This document shows positions 1 through 4,789 of a DNA stretch of 5,536 nt, piece by piece (the first letter of the stretch is position 1; every line of letters starts with the position of its first letter). A program made the translations under genes and the position numbers. The notes beneath the pieces are model-generated. The model saw nothing but the letters and a program-made list of their open reading frames with translations. It was not told where the DNA came from and searched no databases. Source of the stretch: Anaerolineae bacterium (lineage in GTDB: Bacteria > Chloroflexota > Anaerolineae > Aggregatilineales > UBA3940); the NCBI GenBank assembly GCA_016926985.1, contig JAFGNO010000091.1, forward strand, positions 1 to 5,536. Direction: 5' to 3'.

Positions 1-28
1 AATCAGAATCAGGCACTTTCCCAGCCAT

Positions 29-33
29 GGAGA
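29..33 (+). promoter_or_regulatory. Shine-Dalgarno site for the comM-like gene, GTG start
   Basis: GGAGA lies six bases before the GTG at 40, which is ideal spacing and fixes the GTG as the start. The nearby ATG at 27 opens only a seven-codon frame that ends at TAA 48-50, so it is not the start. The promoter, if any, lies outside the window. The bases before 29 may be the tail of an upstream gene, but all three frames stay open long enough that the frame cannot be decided. Confidence 0.75.
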
Positions 34-39
34 TAAGCC

Positions 40-1566
40 GTGCTGGCTAAGGTCAATAGCTGCGCCCTGGTCGGATTAGACGGCGTGCTGGTAGAGGTCG
101 AAGTAGATGCCAGTAAAGGCATGCCAGCACTGACTCTGGTAGGCCTACCCAGCGCCGCCGTCAAAGAGTCAAAAGACCGCGTATGGGCGGCAATCCGCAA
201 CAGTGGCTTGAGTTTCCCCGGCTCGCGGCGGCTGACCATCAACCTGGCTCCCGCCGACCTGCGCAAGGAAGGCCCGGCTTATGATGTGGCAATTGCGCTG
301 GGCGTGCTGATCGCCAGCGGTCAGCTTCCGCCAGACTGCGTGGAGTCGGCACTGGTGGTCGGCGAACTCTCACTGGATGGGAGTGTCAGGCATGTTCGCG
401 GGGTCATCTCTTCGGCTTACCTGGCACATGAGTTGGGCCTGGAGCGCATTTTTGTTCCCGCCGATGACGTCGCAGAAGCATCAGTTGTTCCGGATATTGA
501 TGTCATCCCGGTCGATCACCTGATCTCGCTGGTTGAACACCTGCTTGGCCTCGACGCCATCCCCCCGTTTGACCGTTCAAACGCTGCACCGCCCCCCGAT
601 CTGCCAGCTTATATCGTCGATTTTGCCGACATCAAGGGGCAGGAACACGTTAAGCGGGCGCTGGAGGTGGCGGCAGCGGGCGGGCATAACGTGGCGATGA
701 CCGGCCCTCCCGGCTCCGGAAAAACGCTGCTCTCCCGCGCGGTGCCCGGTATCCTGCCGCGCATGACACTGGACGAGGCACTGGAAGTCACACGGATTTA
801 CTCGGTAGCCGACCTGCTGCCGGAAGGCGTCTCGCTGATCCAGCACCGCCCGTTCCGGGCGCCACATCACACAATCAGCCATGCCGGGCTGGTGGGGGGT
901 GGAAGCTGGCCCAGGCCAGGGGAAATCAGCCTCGCGCACCGGGGCGTGCTTTTTCTGGATGAGCTGCCTGAGTTTGGCAAAGAACTGGAGAACCTCCGGC
1001 AGCCATTGGAGGATCGCAGCGTTACGATCAGCCGGGCTTCAGGGTCGATGACATTTCCCTCCAACTTCATACTGATTGCGGCTTCGAATCCCTGCCCCTG
1101 CGGCTATTATGGCGATCCGGTTAAACCCTGCACATGCAGCCAGAGCACAATCACGCGCTACCGGCAGCGGATTTCCGGCCCCCTGATGGATCGCATTGAC
1201 ATCCACATCGAAGTACCCCGCGTGGACTATGAAAAACTGACCGACGACCGGCGCGGCGAACTCTCCGAAACGGTGCGGGCGCGCATCCAGGCAGCCCGCG
1301 ACCGGCAGTCAGAGCGATTTGCACGACTGGAAGGCAGGCGAAAAATCCTGTGCAACGCGGATATGGGCCCCAGGGAGGTCACCGAGATCGCCCGGCTCAA
1401 CCCGGAGAGCGAAGCCCTGATGCGCTCAGCAATGCGGCAGATGCACCTGAGCGCCCGCGCCTACCACCGGATATTGAAGCTGTCTTGCTCCATTGCCGAC
1501 CTGGAAGGCTCCGACCATATCCAGACCCATCATCTCGCTGAAGCGTTGCAATATCGTGCCCGTTAG
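40..1566 (+). CDS. comM: YifB/ComM family magnesium-chelatase-like AAA+ ATPase
   Basis: A 508-residue protein, the normal full length for the ComM/YifB family. Residues about 1-190 form the N-terminal ChlI-type domain with a Lon/S5-like fold. Residues about 195-400 form the AAA+ core, with Walker A GPPGSGKT at 222-229 and Walker B VLFLDE at 303-308 (D307, E308). A family-typical cysteine cluster, CPCGYYGDPVKPCTC at 352-366 (C352, C354, C364, C366), may bind zinc. RQRISGPLMDRIDIH follows, and then the C-terminal magnesium-chelatase-like helical domain. In Vibrio and Acinetobacter, ComM is a hexameric branch-migration helicase that extends strand exchange during natural transformation. A role in recombination here is inferred from family. 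The gene starts at GTG behind a good ribosome site and is followed 22 bases later by the PPOX gene, so it is probably the first visible gene of an operon. No motif is broken. It is not a true Mg-chelatase subunit, because no chlorophyll genes are nearby and the architecture is that of YifB. Confidence 0.96.
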   Translation: MLAKVNSCALVGLDGVLVEVEVDASKGMPALTLVGLPSAAVKESKDRVWAAIRNSGLSFPGSRRLTINLAPADLRKEGPAYDVAIALGVLIASGQLPPDCVESALVVGELSLDGSVRHVRGVISSAYLAHELGLERIFVPADDVAEASVVPDIDVIPVDHLISLVEHLLGLDAIPPFDRSNAAPPPDLPAYIVDFADIKGQEHVKRALEVAAAGGHNVAMTGPPGSGKTLLSRAVPGILPRMTLDEALEVTRIYSVADLLPEGVSLIQHRPFRAPHHTISHAGLVGGGSWPRPGEISLAHRGVLFLDELPEFGKELENLRQPLEDRSVTISRASGSMTFPSNFILIAASNPCPCGYYGDPVKPCTCSQSTITRYRQRISGPLMDRIDIHIEVPRVDYEKLTDDRRGELSETVRARIQAARDRQSERFARLEGRRKILCNADMGPREVTEIARLNPESEALMRSAMRQMHLSARAYHRILKLSCSIADLEGSDHIQTHHLAEALQYRAR

Positions 1567-1588
1567 TAAGTATCCGTGGAGACAGATA

Positions 1589-1984
1589 ATGGATCGCATA
1601 CCCGAACAATTCCATGATTTAATCAGCGACGCCAAGCGCGCATTCCTATACCTGGCAACCCTGATGCCGGACGGCACACCCCAGGTAACGCCGGTCTGGT
1701 TCAACCACGATGGACAGCATATTCTGATCAACTCTGCCAGGGGACGGGTTAAAGACCAGAATATGCGGAACCGACCACAGGTCGCCTGCCTGATCGTCGA
1801 TCCGGATAATGCATACCGTTACCTGCAACTGCGTGGGGAAGTGACCGAGATCATTGAAGAAGACGCAGATGAGCACATCAATGATCTGAAGGTCAAATAT
1901 ACGGGCTCACGCGGGTTTGCAATTGGCGATGATATACGGGTCACCTACAAAATCCGGGTAGACTATATTACGGCAATGGGGTAA
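1589..1984 (+). CDS. PPOX-class, probably F420-dependent, oxidoreductase (split beta-barrel)
   Basis: A 131-residue single-domain protein of the pyridoxamine-5'-phosphate-oxidase-like split-barrel superfamily. It most resembles the Rv1155-like PPOX-class F420-dependent group. Diagnostic stretches are LATLMPDGTPQVTPVWF at 22-38, NSARGRVKDQNM at 48-59 (phosphate/cofactor contact region) and DPDNAYRYLQLRGEV at 71-85. Members bind F420 or FMN as dimers and reduce varied, mostly unknown substrates, so the substrate here cannot be read from sequence. The start is the ATG at 1589, with GGAGA at 1578-1582 six bases upstream. The open frame extends back to 1493, but that part overlaps the comM gene and lacks a ribosome site. 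The gene sits 22 bases after comM and 20 bases before the YedK-like gene, so all three are probably cotranscribed. If it uses F420, the host should encode F420 synthesis genes elsewhere. FMN or heme binding are alternatives within the superfamily. Confidence 0.88.
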   Translation: MDRIPEQFHDLISDAKRAFLYLATLMPDGTPQVTPVWFNHDGQHILINSARGRVKDQNMRNRPQVACLIVDPDNAYRYLQLRGEVTEIIEEDADEHINDLKVKYTGSRGFAIGDDIRVTYKIRVDYITAMG

Positions 1985-2004
1985 ACCAAGGAAGGAGAAG
2001 CGCG

Positions 2005-2685
2005 ATGTGCGGACGCTTTGCGTTTACAGTTGATCTGGAAGAATTGCGGAAAACCTTTCCCTGGTTGATAACACCTGACAAGCACATAAGGCCTCGATAT
2101 AATATTGCCCCTACTCAACCGGTGGCGGTGGTCGCTAATGAGGGTGCCCGCAAACTGGATTTTTTTATCTGGGGATTAATCCCTTTCTGGGCGGTAGACC
2201 CAAAGATAGGCAGTAGGCTGATTAATGCACGGGGTGAAACCCTGGTAGAGAAAAACGCCTTTCGCGCAGCTTATATAAGAAGACGATGCCTCATTTTCGC
2301 TGATGGATTTTATGAGTGGAAAAAAGAGCCCGGCGAATCGCGAAAAACACCGTATTACTTCCGGTTGCAATCAGGCGCGCCGTTTGCCTTTGGCGGGCTA
2401 TGGGAGACCTGGCATTCGCCGCTGGGTGATCTGGTTAGATCCTGTACAATTATCACTACCCGGCCCAATGCACTGGTGGCAGACTATCATGACCGGATGC
2501 CGTTCATCCTGCCAGAGCAGGCCATCAACGACTGGCTTGATCCGGCAGAAAGGCCGCCCGATCAACTTGATCACCTGATCGGCCCTTACCCGGCTGATCA
2601 GATGGAGGCCTACGCGGTGTCGCTGCTGGTCAACAACCCGGAAAATGACTTTGAGGAGTGTATACAACCGGTTCAGGAGGATTAG
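2005..2685 (+). CDS. YedK/HMCES-type SOS-associated peptidase (abasic-site shield protein, SRAP domain)
   Basis: A 226-residue SRAP-domain protein beginning MCGRF. After removal of Met1, Cys2 becomes the N-terminal nucleophile. In E. coli YedK and human HMCES it forms a thiazolidine crosslink with abasic sites in single-stranded DNA, protecting replication forks. The other signature residues are present: RYNIAPTQ at 31-38 (N33), INARGET at 73-79 (N74), DGFYEW at 100-105 (E104) and HDRMP at 162-166 (H162). The active site therefore looks intact. The start is fixed by the invariant CGRF and by AAGGAG at 1992-1997 before the ATG. It follows the PPOX gene by 20 bases and probably shares its transcript with comM, another single-strand-DNA-related gene. 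Its stop overlaps the stop of the opposite-strand thioesterase gene by 4 bp. No LexA-like box could be recognised directly upstream, so SOS control is not shown by the sequence. Confidence 0.95.
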   Translation: MCGRFAFTVDLEELRKTFPWLITPDKHIRPRYNIAPTQPVAVVANEGARKLDFFIWGLIPFWAVDPKIGSRLINARGETLVEKNAFRAAYIRRRCLIFADGFYEWKKEPGESRKTPYYFRLQSGAPFAFGGLWETWHSPLGDLVRSCTIITTRPNALVADYHDRMPFILPEQAINDWLDPAERPPDQLDHLIGPYPADQMEAYAVSLLVNNPENDFEECIQPVQED

Positions 2686-3074
2686 CGGCGTTTGCTGCTG
2701 ACCCGCTCCAGGAAGCGATCAAGGTCAACCAGAAAACGGGTGTGTGTCCCCTCTCCGATCAACTCTTTTTCATCCCAGGCCTTCACCTGGAACATGACTT
2801 TCCGACCGTCGACGCCGGTCACCACCGCCTCGGCTCTCACCTGATGCCCGGTTGGGGTGGCAGCAAGATGATTGGTTGAGATAGCAACGCCCACACTGGT
2901 CTGCCCGGCAGGGAGCAGGGGAGACAGTGCTGCAACTGCCGCCCCTTCCATCAGGGCAACCATCGCCGGGGTGGCGAAGACACCAATTTCACCGCTGCCC
3001 AGGTGGCTTGCAGTCAGATCATCGGTTACGATAATTGTTTTCGTACCGGTCACCCCCGGCCCAATCTCGGCCAT
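2682..3074 (-). CDS. Hot-dog-fold thioesterase, FlK-like family
   Basis: A 130-residue single hot-dog domain resembling the fluoroacetyl-CoA thioesterase FlK group. FATPAMVALMEGAAV at 33-47 carries T35 and E43. VGVAISTNHLAATPTG at 61-76 carries G62 and H69. GTHTRF at 109-114 carries R113. In Streptomyces cattleya FlK the corresponding residues, from memory, are T42, E50, G69, H76 and R120. The spacings T-to-E of 8 and E-to-H of 26 are the same, so the protein is probably an active acyl-CoA thioesterase. Fluoroacetyl-CoA specificity should not be assumed, because most bacterial homologues have unknown substrates. The start is the ATG at 3072-3074 with a G-rich GGGGGGAG ribosome site just upstream, overlapping the end of the preceding 69-residue gene. 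The gap to that gene is 3 bases, so the two are almost certainly cotranslated. It is the last gene of the minus-strand operon and converges with the YedK-type gene with a 4-bp overlap. Confidence 0.88.
   Translation of the reverse strand: MAEIGPGVTGTKTIIVTDDLTASHLGSGEIGVFATPAMVALMEGAAVAALSPLLPAGQTSVGVAISTNHLAATPTGHQVRAEAVVTGVDGRKVMFQVKAWDEKELIGEGTHTRFLVDLDRFLERVSSKRR
2684..2699 (+). other. Possible small hairpin at the convergent gene ends
   Basis: AGCGGC and GCTGCT around a GTTT loop can form a six-pair stem with one G-T pair. It begins at the YedK-type gene's stop codon and lies inside the last codons of the thioesterase gene. No T-run follows on either side, so it is not a classic intrinsic terminator. 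It may only mark the transcript end weakly, or be chance. Confidence 0.2.
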
Positions 3075-3077
3075 AGC

Positions 3078-3287
3078 CTACTCCCCCCGCCCCTGGTAAG
3101 CCAGGAGCCAGACGCCTAATTCCTCTTCCAGCGCCTGGATGCGGCTCAATTGATCATCAGTCAGGTTGGCAAGATCAGCCTTTGGCTCAAGGACAAGCAC
3201 AAAGGTCCCCAGAGATTCTTCCAGGTGCTTCACCTTTTTGAGTTCCTGTGGTGTCAGATTAGCATACGTCAGACGACGTGGTTTCAT
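3078..3287 (-). CDS. Small two-repeat protein of unknown function (69 residues)
   Basis: An acidic, probably cytosolic 69-residue protein built almost wholly of two 31-residue units. ANLTPQELKKVKHLEESLG (9-27) and ANLTDDQLSRIQALEEELG (40-58) are each followed by a hydrophobic stretch, FVLVL or VWLLAY. The pattern suggests a helix followed by a strand, repeated twice. I do not recognise a named family, though short single-unit proteins of the LTxxQLxxIxxLEEELGVxLLAY kind seem familiar from Chloroflexota; this is from memory. The chosen start is the ATG at 3285-3287, which has GGAGG at 3299-3303 (spacer 11) and lies 4 bases after the previous ORF's stop. A longer frame from ATG 3422 would give 114 residues but overlaps that ORF and lacks a ribosome site. 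It lies 3 bases before the thioesterase gene, which suggests a linked role, perhaps a partner or regulator. That role is inference. Confidence 0.75.
   Translation of the reverse strand: MKPRRLTYANLTPQELKKVKHLEESLGTFVLVLEPKADLANLTDDQLSRIQALEEELGVWLLAYQGRGE
3096..3263 (-). repeat. Protein-level tandem repeat, two units of 31 residues
   Basis: Residues 9-33 (bases 3189-3263) and 40-64 (bases 3096-3170) of the 69-residue protein align without gaps, with 11 of 25 identical: the A-N-L-T opening, a leucine at +7, L-E-E, L-G and a terminal leucine. Other positions are mostly conservative, such as V/I, V/L and F/W. The DNA copies have diverged well beyond a recent duplication, so this is an old, maintained repeat. 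Confidence 0.8.
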
Positions 3288-3291
3288 GGTC

Positions 3292-3615
3292 TCAGAAACC
3301 TCCAGCAATGCGTAAAGCGCCGGATACCTTCGCCTGAAGGCGATGGAGAAAGGCGCAGGCAGATAAGGCTTCAGCCTCAGATAAAAACACCTGTGATATA
3401 CTGGTGATAAGGTCGAAGGCACTCTGCTCAGCAGAAGTTAACGGTTTGTACCTTAACAACGGAGCATAGGGGGTTGCAGACAGGAAACCTTGCCTGCATA
3501 AAATGTTCAAGGTCAAACCCCCTGGTTTGTACTCGCGCTGTCTTCGGACAGCGGCGGCCATACGTCCCGGATACGAGGCTTGGTCCACCGGCTTCCGGCC
3601 GGTAGTAGTTGACAT
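3292..3615 (-). CDS. Hypothetical protein, 107 residues, unrecognised
   Basis: I do not recognise this protein. It has a basic, polar N-terminus (MSTTTGRKPVDQ, then MAAAVRRQREYKPGG) followed by a more hydrophobic, probably helical C-terminal half (LTSAEQSAFDLITSISQVFL, then SEAEALSACAFLHRLQ). It has no clear signal peptide and no convincing membrane segment. The start chosen is ATG 3613-3615, preceded by AGGGGA with a 4-base spacer. The frame also runs back to an ATG at 3702 inside the opposite gene, which is unlikely, and an internal Met at residue 19 is another option. It is placed first in the minus-strand operon, 4 bases before the repeat protein. Codon use is odd: six of thirteen leucines are TTA and only one is CTG, whereas the neighbouring genes favour CTG. 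This could mean foreign origin, a fast-evolving gene, or a spurious ORF in the leader of the operon. Confidence 0.45.
   Translation of the reverse strand: MSTTTGRKPVDQASYPGRMAAAVRRQREYKPGGLTLNILCRQGFLSATPYAPLLRYKPLTSAEQSAFDLITSISQVFLSEAEALSACAFLHRLQAKVSGALRIAGGF
3299..3303 (-). promoter_or_regulatory. Shine-Dalgarno site for the 69-residue repeat protein
   Basis: GGAGG on the minus strand lies 11 bases before the ATG at 3287, inside the last codons of the upstream ORF. With the TGA stop only 4 bases from the ATG, it fits translational coupling. It supports the 69-residue start over the 114-residue alternative. Confidence 0.55.
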
Positions 3616-3686
3616 ACTTTCCCCTTTAATATCCAAGTACAATACAATAGAGAAAAGGCAAAAAGCCGCATATCTGGAGGGTGATA
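3616..3686. promoter_or_regulatory. AT-rich divergent intergenic interval, presumed to hold promoters for both directions
   Basis: This 71-bp gap separates the minus-strand operon from the plus-strand FAH-family gene and is clearly more AT-rich than its surroundings. It includes an overlapping double TACAAT (3638-3648), which reads as -10-like on the plus strand and TATTGT on the minus strand. A perfect TTGACA at 3609-3614 overlaps the start codon of the 107-residue ORF but is 23 bp from the nearest TACAAT, too far for a normal promoter. Promoters are inferred from the divergent layout; no -35/-10 pair is convincing. Confidence 0.4.
3676..3680 (+). promoter_or_regulatory. Shine-Dalgarno site fixing the FAH-family start
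   Basis: GGAGG sits six bases before the ATG at 3687. It directly abuts the in-frame GTG at 3681, which is too close, so translation most likely begins at 3687 with MKLVSYVE. Confidence 0.75.
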
Positions 3687-4709
3687 ATGAAACTTGTTTC
3701 ATATGTCGAACTACCTATTGACCAGCAGATGCCGACCGTCAAACCCGGTGCATTGTTGGACACTGAATGCGTGGTTGACCTGGCAGTCGCCCAGACCTGG
3801 GCACAGGGAACACATGGCTTTGCTGCGCGGGATATCCCCCAGACCATGCTGGATATTCTCTATGCCTGGCAGGATATGCAGCCCCATCTCCGGACTCTCA
3901 TCGATTTGCTCCCCGGCAACACCTGTCTGGAGTTAAAAGGCGCCAGGCGACAGCCGGTTGCCCGTCAGCGGCAGGACGTGCTCCTGCTGCCACCTCTACC
4001 CAATATCCTAAGCTTACGCATTTTTGCCGGATTCGAAAAGCATGCCCGGAACATGGCACGGATGCGCTCTCGTGCAGTCCCCAAATCGTGGGGACAATGG
4101 CCTCTGTATTATTACGGAAACCCCTTCACCCTGCTGGGCCCCGATCACCCGCTCCCCATTCCTGCCATTGGTCAAACGCTTGACTACGAGCTTCAAATCG
4201 CCTGTTTTATCGGGAAAGCCGGGCGAAATATCCCGGTTGACCAGGCTGACAGCTACATCGCAGGTTATACGATCCTGAACAACTGGAGCATCCGCGAAAT
4301 CTACGTTCAGGAGGCGGAATGCGGTATGAGTCCGGGCAGAAGCGCAGACTTCGCGACCAGCCTTGGCCCGGCGCTCGTCGCGCCGGATGAGCTGGGCGAT
4401 GCCCTTGAAAATACGGAGGCCGGAAACCGGCTACACCTATCCGTACAGGGGATGGTCAACGGGGAGATCAAATCACAGGGCAGCTTTGCAGATGCCCCAT
4501 GGACCTTTGCCCAGATGGTCGCACATGCATCCCGGGATGTAACCCTGCATCCCGGGGAAGTACTTGCTTCCGGTGCGATCACCAATGGCACGCTCTATGA
4601 GCAGGGGGCCGAAAATCCCGATCAACTACTCCAAGCAGGCGACCAAGTTTCGCTTGAAGTACAGCATTTAGGACGGCTTGACACCCTGGTTATCGAAGGA
4701 GGATTGTAG
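3687..4709 (+). CDS. Fumarylacetoacetate hydrolase (FAH) family protein with substituted active-site residues
   Basis: A 340-residue protein of the bacterial FAH family. Residues 1 to about 105 form the N-terminal region. The catalytic beta-roll domain follows, with LRIFAGFEKH around 110-119, LDYELQIACFIGK around 166-178, IAGYTILNNWSIREI around 191-205, and SADFATSLGPALV around 219-231. FAH-fold enzymes normally hydrolyse, decarboxylate or isomerise acylpyruvate-like substrates with Mg2+ or Ca2+. Compared by eye with FAH (mouse D126, E199, E201, D233, K253), this protein has I112, E168, Q170, N199 and A220. Only the first glutamate of the ExE pair and the histidine H119 are kept. The fold is clear but ordinary metal-dependent catalysis is doubtful, so it may be a divergent enzyme or a pseudoenzyme. 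The reading frame is intact. The gene is divergent from the thioesterase operon and is followed by an 80-bp gap before upp. Aromatic-degradation genes, the usual FAH context, are absent. Confidence 0.88.
   Translation: MKLVSYVELPIDQQMPTVKPGALLDTECVVDLAVAQTWAQGTHGFAARDIPQTMLDILYAWQDMQPHLRTLIDLLPGNTCLELKGARRQPVARQRQDVLLLPPLPNILSLRIFAGFEKHARNMARMRSRAVPKSWGQWPLYYYGNPFTLLGPDHPLPIPAIGQTLDYELQIACFIGKAGRNIPVDQADSYIAGYTILNNWSIREIYVQEAECGMSPGRSADFATSLGPALVAPDELGDALENTEAGNRLHLSVQGMVNGEIKSQGSFADAPWTFAQMVAHASRDVTLHPGEVLASGAITNGTLYEQGAENPDQLLQAGDQVSLEVQHLGRLDTLVIEGGL
4526..4556 (+). repeat. Short direct repeat with embedded palindrome
   Basis: TGCATCCCGGG occurs at 4526-4536 and again at 4546-4556, exactly 20 bp apart. 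The first copy is part of a perfect 12-bp palindrome, CATCCCGGGATG (4528-4539). It lies inside the 3' part of the FAH-family gene. Codon constraint or chance could explain it. Confidence 0.45.
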
Positions 4710-4713
4710 CAAG

Positions 4714-4742
4714 TTGCCACGGCCTTCGGGCCAGCATAGAAT
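4714..4742 (+). promoter_or_regulatory. Candidate sigma-70 promoter for upp
   Basis: TTGCCA at 4714-4719 and TAGAAT at 4737-4742 each match consensus at five of six bases and are separated by exactly 17 bp. Transcription would start near 4749-4750, giving upp a leader of about 40 bases. This suggests upp can be transcribed apart from the FAH-family gene, whose stop is at 4709. Confidence 0.55.
4721..4732 (+). repeat. GGCC-TTCG-GGCC inverted repeat in the promoter spacer
   Basis: A 4-bp GC stem closes a C(UUCG)G tetraloop, an unusually stable RNA loop, 11 bases after the FAH-family stop. In read-through RNA from that gene it could fold. It has no T-run, so it is a poor terminator. In DNA it sits centrally between the candidate -35 and -10 of upp and could be a small operator. 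Neither role is proven. Confidence 0.35.
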
Positions 4743-4789
4743 TCAACCGGTATATTTTGCGGTGAACACACATACAAGGAGGATACCTC

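Noticed and set aside
1..50. Tail of an upstream gene
   Set aside because: All three plus frames are open from the window edge (stops at 34-36, 48-50 and 77-79), so no frame can be preferred. A YraN-like tail was considered from one frame but is too short to support.
577..939. 120-residue minus-strand open frame inside comM
   Set aside because: It is a shadow of the GC-rich comM AAA+ core, with no ribosome site and no protein-like motif.
3288..3422. N-terminal extension of the 69-residue repeat protein to ATG 3422 (114 residues)
   Set aside because: No ribosome site precedes 3422. The extension overlaps the 107-residue ORF, and the repeat structure begins only after the ATG at 3287, which has GGAGG upstream.
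3514..3529. CAAACC-CCCT-GGTTTG inverted repeat
   Set aside because: A 6-bp stem inside an ORF with no flanking partner, T-run or repeat family; likely chance.
3616..3702. Extension of the 107-residue ORF back to ATG 3702
   Set aside because: It would cover the whole divergent interval and the start of the FAH-family gene, while a ribosome site is placed before the ATG at 3615.
4721..4732. Intrinsic terminator after the FAH-family gene
   Set aside because: The stem is only 4 bp and no T-run follows, so it was kept only as an inverted repeat.
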